From the NCBI RefSeq assembly GCF_019753765.1, contig NZ_JAIJZW010000015.1, positions 1 to 64,000 on the forward strand: 64,000 bases of DNA, read 5' to 3'. The notes beneath the pieces were generated by a model. That model saw only the letters and a program-made list of their open reading frames with translations. It had not been told where the DNA came from and did no database searches. The translations under genes were made by a program, and so were the position numbers. Position 1 is the first letter of the stretch. Every line of letters begins with the position of its first letter. Source of the DNA: Microbacterium marinilacus (GTDB lineage Bacteria > Actinomycetota > Actinomycetes > Actinomycetales > Microbacteriaceae). Below are positions 6,357 through 14,092 of this stretch, one piece after another.

Positions 6357-7837
6357 CACAGGGACGGATCGCGGTGGGTGAAGTCGCCGGCGCGCATCGT
6401 CGCGGCGACCGGCATCCGGCGCAGCTCGTCGCGCCCGCACGAGAACGGGTCGCGTTCGACGACCACGAGGTCGCCCGGCGCGCCCGGCTCCACGCGCGTC
6501 CGCGCGCTCGCGGCGAGCGCGACCTGCAGGGGCAGGCGCTGCTCGGGGTGCCACGCATCGCGGGCGTCGCGGCTGCGGGCCGTGGCGGAGGCGATCGCGT
6601 GCCAGGGGTCGAGCGGCGCGACCGGGGCGTCTGAGCCCAGGCGCAGCTCGGCCCCCGCGGCGTGCAGCGAGCCGAACGCGAACGCGCGGCCGGTGCGGCC
6701 GGCCCAGTGCCTCTCGGCCACGTCGCGGTCGTCCATGGCGTGCTCCGGCTGCACGCTGGCCACGAGCCCCGCCCGCGCGAAACGCGGGAAGTCGACCGCG
6801 CGCACGAGCTGGGCGTGCTCCACCGTCCCGGGCATCCCGAGCGACTCGAACACCTCGAGCACGCGGGTGTTGGCCCGGTCGCCGATGGCGTGGACGGCCG
6901 CGGCGATGCCTCCGGCGCGGGCCCGCTCGAGCAGCCGGCGCAGCTCCGCGAACGACACGGCCTCGACGCCGCACGCGTGCGGGGCGGCAGGTTCGACCCC
7001 CGGATACGGGTCCCAGCACCAGGCCGTGCGCGTGTTCAGCGACCCGTCCACGACCACCTTCAGCGGCCCCATCCGGACGAGCCCGCGGTCCTCGAGCGGC
7101 ATACCCGTGCGCAGCCCTCGGGCGAGGGCGTCGTCCAGGCCGTCGGGCCAGACCGCCGCCTCCACGCGCAGCGCGTCGACGCCCGCGGCCAGGCGCTCGG
7201 GCCACTCTTCGGGGTTCGGCGCGATCTCGAAGTCGACGATGCCGACGACCCCGCGCCGGGCAGCGCCCTCGGCGGCATCGCGGTACGCGTCGACGGGCAG
7301 CGCCGTCGTCTCCTCGAAGCGCCGCAGCGCCGCGGTCCACTCCCCCTCGCGCACGACGCCGGTCGCGTCGGGCACCACGCCGAGACGGGCCGCGCCGAGG
7401 GAGCTCATCCACCCGCTGTGCAGGTCTCCGTTGATCAGCACGACCGGGGTCTCGGGGAACGCGTCGTCCAGCGCCCGCAGAGTGGTCGGTTCCGACCAGA
7501 CGCCGTCGCGGTAGCCGTAGCCGAAGACCACGCCGTCGATGGACGGGAAGCCGGCGGCGAGCGCCCGCCGCACCGTCGCGATCGCGTCGGCGGCGCCCGT
7601 CGTGCCTGCCAGGTCGATGCGGCGCCGGGTGACCGCCCACTGCGTGAAGTGCACGTGGGCGTCCCAGAGCCCCGGGCCCACCCAGCGCCCGTCGAGCTGG
7701 ATGCGGTCGCCGCGGGACGGGGCCGAGCCGGCGGGTGCGACGCTCTCGATGAGGCCACCCCTCACGACGACGTCGACCGGCTCTCCGCCGTACGGCCGCG
7801 CCGAGAGCAGGGTGATCGGCCCGGTGGCGTCACTCAT
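6353..7837 (-). CDS. YtcJ-type metal-dependent amidohydrolase, last gene of peptide operon
   Basis: This 494-aa M38-superfamily enzyme has GLWDAHVHFTQ, MGPLKVVVDGSLNTRTA, AVHAIGDRAN, EHAQLV and GSDAPVAPLDPW. Several blocks, including the stretch around FAFGSLHAAGAELRL, are identical to the convergent paralogue at 4869. Its ATG overlaps the stop of the C39-like peptidase gene by 8 nt (ATGAGTGA), which ties it to the dpp-type operon upstream. It probably acts on a product of the imported peptide or lactam. The specific reaction cannot be read from sequence. Confidence 0.9.
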   Translation of the reverse strand: MSDATGPITLLSARPYGGEPVDVVVRGGLIESVAPAGSAPSRGDRIQLDGRWVGPGLWDAHVHFTQWAVTRRRIDLAGTTGAADAIATVRRALAAGFPSIDGVVFGYGYRDGVWSEPTTLRALDDAFPETPVVLINGDLHSGWMSSLGAARLGVVPDATGVVREGEWTAALRRFEETTALPVDAYRDAAEGAARRGVVGIVDFEIAPNPEEWPERLAAGVDALRVEAAVWPDGLDDALARGLRTGMPLEDRGLVRMGPLKVVVDGSLNTRTAWCWDPYPGVEPAAPHACGVEAVSFAELRRLLERARAGGIAAAVHAIGDRANTRVLEVFESLGMPGTVEHAQLVRAVDFPRFARAGLVASVQPEHAMDDRDVAERHWAGRTGRAFAFGSLHAAGAELRLGSDAPVAPLDPWHAIASATARSRDARDAWHPEQRLPLQVALAASARTRVEPGAPGDLVVVERDPFSCGRDELRRMPVAATMRAGDFTHRDPSLC

Positions 7838-8987
7838 CGCCGCCCTCCCCGGCGCGCGCGCCCAGGCGCACCGCGCCGCGGAAGCCGTCGTCCTCCAGCG
7901 CGGACATCGCGTCGAGCCGCGTGTCGGGCACGGGCAGCAGGTGCGCGTCGACCCAGGTCTCGCCGGCCGCGACGTGCGTCCACGGGTCGTCGATGACGAC
8001 GACGCCCGGGCCCGCGGCGTGGCAGAGCACCCAGTGCGGCACGTCCAGCCCCTGCATGACGCCGAGCGAGATGAGCAGCAGCACCCTCTCGCCGGCGTCG
8101 ACGGCGTCGCGGATCGCGCCGATGGTCAGGCGGCGCGCGTCGATCGGCACGCCGAGCCCCGCGGCGTCGGCACGCGACACCCGCTGCAGCACCGCCCGCC
8201 ACTCGCGCTCGGGCTCCGGGTACGCCGCGAGCACCACGGGCCGGTCGACGTCGAGGCAGATCGTCACCTCCGAGCCGGGCCACGTGCGCCGCACGGCGAC
8301 GCCCAGGCCGACGGGCTCGCACGCGGGGAAGTTCGTCGCGCCGCGCCACAGCGACAGCTCGGCGTCGCGCGTGAGGTCCTCCCGCGCCCCGGTGCCGGTC
8401 CGGGCCTGCGCGACGAGGGCGACGACGGCCCCGCACGAGAAGTCCGTGCTCTGGCGGTAGTACGGCGGCTCGGCCACGGGGTCGCCGGCGAGCCACCGCA
8501 CGTATCCGGCGGTGGGCGCGCTGTCGGCGCCGCCGACGGGGCCCGAGGGGATCGCGGGTGCCAGCGGGACGAAGCCCGCGGCCTCCGCGTCGGCTGGAGA
8601 CGCCGTCCAGCCCTCCCACTTGACCTGCACGGCGCCGATGCGACGCGCGTGCTCGATCACGGCGGCGACCGCGGCGGCCGTGTCGCCCACGGCGTCGACG
8701 ATCTTCACGTAGGCGGTGCCCGGCCGCGCGGTGACCAGGGCCGCCGCCGACCACTCCCCTTCCTCCGGGCCCGGCACCCCGACCAGCCGGGGCTCGTGCA
8801 CGGCGCGGTCCGTCCCCGCCCAGCGCTCCTGCACGCCGGCCGGTGCGAGACGGCGCACGACATCGGGCAGGGCGTCGCGATCGAACGGGACGACCTCGAC
8901 GCCGATGCCCCCGAGAGACGCAGGTCCGGAGGCGGTGGCAGTTCCGGAGACGGTGGCAGGGTGCGCGGCTACGCGGCGTGATGACAT
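7830..8987 (-). CDS. C39-like papain-fold peptidase family protein
   Basis: This 385-aa protein has a C-terminal half resembling peptidase-C39-like domains. A cysteine motif YYRQSTDFSCGAVVALV (Cys at about 185) is followed by DVPHWVLCHAAG (His about 318) and VVVIDDPWTH (Asp about 333), a plausible Cys-His-Asp triad. The first 150 residues look like an acetyltransferase-type alpha/beta fold, but this is weak. No signal peptide or membrane segment is seen, so it should act in the cytoplasm. The ATG at 8987 has GAGGAG six nucleotides upstream. It overlaps dppF by 19 nt and the amidohydrolase by 8 nt, so it likely processes imported peptides. Confidence 0.72.
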   Translation of the reverse strand: MSSRRVAAHPATVSGTATASGPASLGGIGVEVVPFDRDALPDVVRRLAPAGVQERWAGTDRAVHEPRLVGVPGPEEGEWSAAALVTARPGTAYVKIVDAVGDTAAAVAAVIEHARRIGAVQVKWEGWTASPADAEAAGFVPLAPAIPSGPVGGADSAPTAGYVRWLAGDPVAEPPYYRQSTDFSCGAVVALVAQARTGTGAREDLTRDAELSLWRGATNFPACEPVGLGVAVRRTWPGSEVTICLDVDRPVVLAAYPEPEREWRAVLQRVSRADAAGLGVPIDARRLTIGAIRDAVDAGERVLLLISLGVMQGLDVPHWVLCHAAGPGVVVIDDPWTHVAAGETWVDAHLLPVPDTRLDAMSALEDDGFRGAVRLGARAGEGGDE

Positions 8988-9940
8988 TCGACGCTCCTCG
9001 TGGGGCTCAGACGGACGACGGGCGGCGCCTCGTGTGCGCAGACGTCCGTCGCGATGGGGCAGCGGGTGCGGAAGCGGCACCCGCTGGGCGGCGCGAGCGG
9101 CGACGGCGGCTCGCCGCCGAGCACGACGCGCTCGCGGGCGACCCGAGGATCGGGCACGGGGGACGCCGCGATGAGCGCCCGCGTGTAGGGATGCCGCGGG
9201 TCCTCGAACACCTCGTCGACGTCGCCGGTCTCCACGATGCGCCCCAGGTACATCACACCGACGCGCTGGGAGACGTGGCGCACGATCGGCAGGCCGTGCG
9301 CGATGAAGAGGTACGCCAGGCCCATCCGCTCGCGGAGCTCGGCGAAGAGGTTCGCGATCTGGGCCTGGACCGATACGTCGAGCGCCGACACGGCCTCGTC
9401 CGCGAGCACGAGCCGTGGCTCGAGCGCGATGGCGCGGGCGATGCTGACGCGCTGCCGCTGCCCGCCGGACAGGGCCCGTGGCCGCGCGGCGCGGCGCGAC
9501 GGGTCGAGCCCGACGGCACGGAAGAGCTCGTCCACGCGGTCGTCGAGCTCGCTTCCGCGCAGGCCCCTGATGGCGCTCAGCGGCTCGGCGACGATCGCCC
9601 CCGCGGTCATGCGGGGATTGAGCGAGCCGAGCGGATCCTGGAACACCGCCTGCATCCGCGGTCGGACGGCACGCAGCGCGGCGCCGTGCAGCGAGGTCAT
9701 GTCTCGCCCCTCGAATCGCACGGTGCCGGCCGTGGGATCGGTGAGGCGCAGCGCCACGCGACCCAGCGTCGACTTCCCCGATCCGGACTCGCCGACGAGG
9801 GCGAACGTCTCGGATGGCTGGATCTCGAGGCTCACGCCGTCGACGGCGCGCAGTTCGCCGCTCGCGCGCCGCGCGCCGGGCAGCCGCACGCGGTAGTGCT
9901 TCGACACGTCCGACAGGGACAGCAGGGCGTCGCCGCTCAT
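8969..9940 (-). CDS. Peptide-type ABC importer ATPase (DppF/OppF)
   Basis: This 323-aa ATPase powers uptake together with the DppD-type partner. Walker A is GESGSGKST, the Q-loop region VFQDPLGSLNP, the signature LSGGQRQRVSIARA, and Walker B LVLADEAVSALDVS. The usual H-loop position reads FIAHGLPIV. The C-terminal oligopeptide extension holds the cysteine cluster GCRFRTRCPIATDVC, which binds an Fe-S cluster in related proteins. The ATG overlaps the upstream ATPase stop by 4 nt. Confidence 0.93.
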   Translation of the reverse strand: MSGDALLSLSDVSKHYRVRLPGARRASGELRAVDGVSLEIQPSETFALVGESGSGKSTLGRVALRLTDPTAGTVRFEGRDMTSLHGAALRAVRPRMQAVFQDPLGSLNPRMTAGAIVAEPLSAIRGLRGSELDDRVDELFRAVGLDPSRRAARPRALSGGQRQRVSIARAIALEPRLVLADEAVSALDVSVQAQIANLFAELRERMGLAYLFIAHGLPIVRHVSQRVGVMYLGRIVETGDVDEVFEDPRHPYTRALIAASPVPDPRVARERVVLGGEPPSPLAPPSGCRFRTRCPIATDVCAHEAPPVVRLSPTRSVECHHAA

Positions 9941-10959
9941 GGCGTCGCCCCCGCCACGTCGGGCGTCTTCACGCCGATCGGGTTCCAGCATGCGTAGCGT
10001 CGTCCCCTCTCCTGTGTCAGCGCCGGGTCCTCCTCGCGGCAGCGGTCGTCGGCGAGCTCGCAGCGCGGGCTGAAGGGGCACCCGCGCGGCCGGTGGGCCG
10101 GATCGGGCACCATCCCGGGGATCGCCGAGAGCCTGGCCGCGCGCTCGCCCGTCATCGGCGGGATGCAGGCGAGCAGCCCGCGGGTGTACGGATGCCGGGC
10201 GTCGAAGAACGCCTCGCCGGGCGACGCCTCCTCGACCACGCGGCCGGAGTACATCATCACGACGCGGTCGGCGACCTCCGCCGCCACCCCCATGTCGTGG
10301 GTGACGAGCAGGACCGCCATCCCGCGTTCGGCGCGCAGCCGGTCGATCAGCTCGAGGATCTGCGCCTGCACGGTGACGTCGAGGGCCGTCGTCGGCTCGT
10401 CGGCGATCAGGAGGTCGGGCTCGCAGGCGAGCGCGGAGGCGATCATCACCCGCTGGCACATGCCGCCGGACAGCTCGTGGGGATGGCTTCGCAGCACGCG
10501 CTCGCCGTCGTGGATGCCGACGTCGGCGAGCAGGCGCAGCATCCGCGCGCGGCGCTCCGCCCGCGGCAGCCGCCCGTGCCGGCGGCGCAGCGACTCGGCG
10601 AGCTGCGACTCGATCGTGAACAGGGGGTCGAGGGAGCTCATGGGCTCCTGGAAGACCATGGCGAGCTCGCGCCCGCGCAGGGCCGCCGCCCGAGCGGGGC
10701 CGTCGATCGACTCTCCCGCGAAGCGCATGCGCAGGTCGACGGCGAGCGATCGGTCGAGCTGGGTGAGCCCCATGATCGTGCGTGCGGTGACCGACTTCCC
10801 CGAGCCGGACTCGCCGACCAGGCACACGATCTCGCCGCGTCCGACGTCGAGCGAGACGTCGTCCACGAGAGCGGGGCCGTGCTCGCCGCCGCGCGTGAGC
10901 CGGACGGTGAGTCCTTCGACGGACAGCAGGGGCTCGGGGTCGCGTGCGACGGCGGTCAT
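9937..10959 (-). CDS. Peptide-type ABC importer ATPase (DppD/OppD)
   Basis: This 340-aa ATPase has Walker A GESGSGKSV, VFQEPMSSLDPL, the signature LSGGMCQRVMIASAL, Walker B LLIADEPTTALDVT and the H-loop VTHDMG. Its C-terminal oligo/dipeptide extension has PRGCPFSPRCELADDRC. The order DppD then DppF follows the usual family pattern. ATGA overlaps join it to the DppC-like gene upstream and to DppF downstream, consistent with equal translation of the heterodimer. Confidence 0.93.
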   Translation of the reverse strand: MTAVARDPEPLLSVEGLTVRLTRGGEHGPALVDDVSLDVGRGEIVCLVGESGSGKSVTARTIMGLTQLDRSLAVDLRMRFAGESIDGPARAAALRGRELAMVFQEPMSSLDPLFTIESQLAESLRRRHGRLPRAERRARMLRLLADVGIHDGERVLRSHPHELSGGMCQRVMIASALACEPDLLIADEPTTALDVTVQAQILELIDRLRAERGMAVLLVTHDMGVAAEVADRVVMMYSGRVVEEASPGEAFFDARHPYTRGLLACIPPMTGERAARLSAIPGMVPDPAHRPRGCPFSPRCELADDRCREEDPALTQERGRRYACWNPIGVKTPDVAGATP

Positions 10960-11831
10960 GCCCGTGTCCTCTCGCGCAGCCAGTCGCCGACCAGGCCGAC
11001 CGAAACGACCGTGAGGGAGATGACGGCGCCGGCGAACACCGACACCCACCACGACTGCCGCAGGAAGGCCTGTCCCGAGGCGAGCAGCTGCCCCCAGTCG
11101 GGCACGTCGAGCCGCGGCCCGAGGCCGAGGAAGCTGAGCGCGGCGGCGGCGAGGATCGCCTCGCCCACCGCGATGGTGGCGAGCGCCGCCACGGGGGCCG
11201 CGGCGTTGGGCAGCACGTGCCGCATCAGGATCCGGGCGGGCGAGATGCCGGTCGCCCGCGCCGCCTCGACGTACAGGCGCGTCCGGGTCGAGATGACCTC
11301 GCCGCGCATCAGGCGTGCGAAACCGGCGATCGAGGCGACGCCGACCGAGACGATGAGCACGCCGACCGACGGCCCCGCCGCCGCGGTGATCAGCAGCGCG
11401 AGCAGCACGCCGGGCAGCGCCATCATGACGTCCAGCACGCGCCCGATCAGAGCGTCGACGACCCCGCCGGCGTAGCCCGCGACCAGCCCGATGAGGCTTC
11501 CCGCGACGACGGCGAGCGCGGTGGCGGCGACGCCGATCGTCAGCGCCGTGCGGGCGCCGTGGACGAGCAGCACGTAGACGGAACGGCCGTACTGCTCCGT
11601 GCCGAGCACCGCGTCCGGTCCCGGCGCCCGCAGCACCTCCGTGGGGTGCAGCTGCACGGGGTCGCCCGGTGCCAGCACGGCCGGCGCCACGGCCGCGAGC
11701 ACGACGAGGGCGAGCCACAGCAGCGACAGCCCCACCAGCACGCCGTTCAGCCGGATGCGCCGCGACCAGCCGCGCGACGCCGACACGACGCCGGAGAACG
11801 CGCCCGTCCCGGCGGCGGCCAGGCCCGTCAT
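10956..11831 (-). CDS. Peptide-type ABC importer permease (DppC/OppC)
   Basis: This 291-aa inner-membrane permease has an N-terminal membrane segment (VLVGLSLLWLALVVLAAVAP), the periplasmic GTEQYGRSVYVLLVHGARTAL motif typical of DppC (GTDxxGRDxxSRxxxGARxSL), and further hydrophobic segments. The cytoplasmic EAA loop reads EAARATGISPARILMRHVLPN, and LSFLGLGPRLDVPDWGQLL is also DppC-like. Its ATG overlaps the stop of an amidohydrolase gene that sits between the two permease genes. Confidence 0.92.
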   Translation of the reverse strand: MTGLAAAGTGAFSGVVSASRGWSRRIRLNGVLVGLSLLWLALVVLAAVAPAVLAPGDPVQLHPTEVLRAPGPDAVLGTEQYGRSVYVLLVHGARTALTIGVAATALAVVAGSLIGLVAGYAGGVVDALIGRVLDVMMALPGVLLALLITAAAGPSVGVLIVSVGVASIAGFARLMRGEVISTRTRLYVEAARATGISPARILMRHVLPNAAAPVAALATIAVGEAILAAAALSFLGLGPRLDVPDWGQLLASGQAFLRQSWWVSVFAGAVISLTVVSVGLVGDWLRERTRA

Positions 11832-13045
11832 GCCGGCACCCTCGCGAACGCCGCCCGGGGCTCCGGCAGCGCGAAGCGCAGACCGCGCGCCACGACGAGC
11901 CGCGGCGCGCGCAGCACGGACAGGTCGACGGTGGGATCCCCGTCGACGGCGATGAGGTCGGCCGACAGCCCGGCGGCGAGACGTCCCGTGACGCCGGACA
12001 GCCCGAGCGCGTCGGCCGCGCGGCTCGTGGCGGCGACCAGCACCTCCCGCGGCGGCAGGCCCGCCTGCGCGAGCGCCTCGAGCCCGGCGGCGTAGTCGCC
12101 GTGCGGGGTGTGCGCGATCCCGGCATCCGTGCTCGCGATGATCTTGGCACCGCGCCGGTAGAGCTCCGCGACGGCCGGCTCCCACCCCTCGGCGGCCATC
12201 TTGGCGCGCACGTCGACGTTCATCGTGGGCGAGACGTAGCTGGGCGATGCGGCGATGGCGTCCACGAGCCGGGGGTCGAGCTCGCTGCCGCCGTCCGGGG
12301 ACGTGAACGAGCAGTGCTCGAGGGTGTCGACGCCCGCCGCCAGCGCGGCGCGGATGCCCTCGACGCCGTGGCAGTGCGCGGCCACCTGCTTGCCCAGCCG
12401 ATGCGCCTCCCCCACGATCGCCGCGAGCTGGCCGTCGGTGAACTGCGTGTGCCACGGAGCGGATCCGGGCGTCATGTACCCGCCCGTCGACATCACCTTG
12501 ATGAGGTCCACTCCCCTCTTGTGATGCCGGCGCACCGCCTTTCGCGCCTCGCCCTCGTCGTCGACCTCGCCGCCCATGAACCAGCAGTGCCCGCCGGTCA
12601 CGGTGAGGGGCGCCCCCGCGGTGAGCAGCCGGGGCCCCTCGGCGGTGCCGTCCTCGATCGCCCGCCGGACGGCGACGTCCAGATAGCCGCGCGCCCCGAG
12701 GTCTCGGGCCGTGGTGACGCCGGCCCCCAGCAGCTCGCGGGCGCTGCGCAGCATGAGCATCGCCTGCTCGACGTCGCTCTCGCGCCTCATGCGGCCGACC
12801 GGGTCGTCGCCGCCGTCGAAGCCGAGATGGACGTGCGCGTCGATCAGGCCGGGCATCAGCGTGACGTCGCCGAGTTCCTCGCGCACGACGTCGTCTGCGA
12901 TCGCGGCGTCGTACTCGCTCATCGGGCCGGCCCAGGCGATGAGGCCGTCGCGCACCAGCACCCCGCCGTTGCCGACCACGCTCACGGGGTCGGTGTGGAG
13001 GAGGCGGTCTGCGACGTACAGGGTCGGCGTGGCCGTTGGATGCAT
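11828..13045 (-). CDS. Metal-dependent amidohydrolase, imidazolonepropionase/prolidase-like
   Basis: This 405-aa M38-superfamily enzyme has MPGLIDAHVHLGFDGG (metal His pair), TARDLGARG, TGGHCWFMGGE, DLIKVMSTGG (carbamylated Lys position), VAAHCHG, LEHCSF and STDAGI (catalytic Asp). These motifs match the group annotated as imidazolonepropionase-like or Xaa-Pro dipeptidase (Sgx9260-type), some of which cleave N-acyl or N-methyl prolyl dipeptides. It is embedded between the dppB- and dppC-like genes and fused translationally to the latter by ATGA. That strongly suggests it acts on the transported substrate. Confidence 0.88.
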   Translation of the reverse strand: MHPTATPTLYVADRLLHTDPVSVVGNGGVLVRDGLIAWAGPMSEYDAAIADDVVREELGDVTLMPGLIDAHVHLGFDGGDDPVGRMRRESDVEQAMLMLRSARELLGAGVTTARDLGARGYLDVAVRRAIEDGTAEGPRLLTAGAPLTVTGGHCWFMGGEVDDEGEARKAVRRHHKRGVDLIKVMSTGGYMTPGSAPWHTQFTDGQLAAIVGEAHRLGKQVAAHCHGVEGIRAALAAGVDTLEHCSFTSPDGGSELDPRLVDAIAASPSYVSPTMNVDVRAKMAAEGWEPAVAELYRRGAKIIASTDAGIAHTPHGDYAAGLEALAQAGLPPREVLVAATSRAADALGLSGVTGRLAAGLSADLIAVDGDPTVDLSVLRAPRLVVARGLRFALPEPRAAFARVPA

Positions 13046-13100
13046 TCTCGGGGGACTCCTTCTCTGGCCTGTTCGGCTTCCGGCCTGTGCGGCTTCTGCC

Positions 13101-14039
13101 CTAGCGCGACGCGGCCGACGACGGCCGGACGCGCGGGTCGACGATCGCGTACGAGACGTCGACGACGACGTTGACGGCGATGTAGATCACGGCGATGACG
13201 AGCACGATCCCCTGGATCACGGGGAAGTCGCTCGTGGCGATCGCCTGGGTGAGGAGGTGGCCGAGCCCCTGCCGGGCGAACACCGACTCGACGATCACGG
13301 CGCCCGCCAGCAGCGCCCCGATCTGCAGGCCCAGGATGGTGATCGCGGGGCTGACGGCGTTGCGGAGCACGTGCTTGACCAGCACGACCCGACGCGGCAC
13401 GCCCTTGGCCACGAGGGCCGAGACGAAGTTCTCGCCCATCACCTCGAGCATGTTGTTGCGCACCAGCCGGCCGACGACGCCCGCGGCCGACATCCCGAGC
13501 GCGACCGCGGGCAGGATCAGCCTCTCGATCCCGCCGGTGCCAGTGGCCGGCAGCAGCCTCAGCTGGAACGAGACGACCATGATGAGCATCAGCCCGATCC
13601 AGAACGCCGGCATGGAGGTGCCGAGCAGGCTGAAGACGCGGATCGCCGCGTCGGCGGGCGAGCGCGGGAACGCCGCGGCGACCGCCCCGAGCGCGATGCC
13701 GACGACCGCGGTGAACAGCGCCGCGGCGAGCGCCAGCTCGAGCGTGGGGAGGAGCTGCTGGGCGATCATCGCCGTGACGTCCTGGCGGGTCGCGTAGGAG
13801 GTGCCGAGGTCTCCGCGCACCAGGCCGACGAGGAAGGCCAGGTACTGCACGAGCAGCGGGCGCTCGAGGCCGAACTGCTCGCGCAGCTCCTGGATGCGCT
13901 CGGTGGTCGCGGGCGATCCCTGCAGCATGGCGGTGACCGGGTCGCCCGGCACGAGGCGCAGGATCAGGAAGACGACGGCGGTGACGCCGAGCAGCGTCGG
14001 GATCGCGGCGAGCGCGCGCTTGCCGATGACGGTGAGCAC
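13101..14039 (-). CDS. Peptide-type ABC importer permease (DppB/OppB)
   Basis: This 312-aa permease starts with the DppB hallmark: IGKRALAAIPTLLGVTAVVF as first membrane segment, then LRLVPGDPVTAML. The FGLERPLLVQYLAFLVGLVRGDLGTSY region follows. The EAA-type loop lies in SALVAKGVPRRVVLVKHVLRN, and ESVFARQGLGHLLTQAI is also characteristic. The GTG start at 14039 is supported by AAGGAGG six nucleotides upstream. It sits 53 bp downstream of the binding-protein gene and 55 bp upstream of the amidohydrolase gene. Confidence 0.92.
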   Translation of the reverse strand: MLTVIGKRALAAIPTLLGVTAVVFLILRLVPGDPVTAMLQGSPATTERIQELREQFGLERPLLVQYLAFLVGLVRGDLGTSYATRQDVTAMIAQQLLPTLELALAAALFTAVVGIALGAVAAAFPRSPADAAIRVFSLLGTSMPAFWIGLMLIMVVSFQLRLLPATGTGGIERLILPAVALGMSAAGVVGRLVRNNMLEVMGENFVSALVAKGVPRRVVLVKHVLRNAVSPAITILGLQIGALLAGAVIVESVFARQGLGHLLTQAIATSDFPVIQGIVLVIAVIYIAVNVVVDVSYAIVDPRVRPSSAASR

Positions 14040-14092
14040 GGGGCCCTCCTTCCGGGGCGGGGAGGGCGGGACGGCCGCCCTCCCCGCCGCTC

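Noticed and set aside
3468-7640. A 1390-codon minus-strand frame
   Set aside because: Only its last 407 codons encode the M20 enzyme. The rest is the antisense of the amidohydrolase at 4869 and an out-of-frame reading of the one at 6353, with Arg/Gly-rich low-complexity text.
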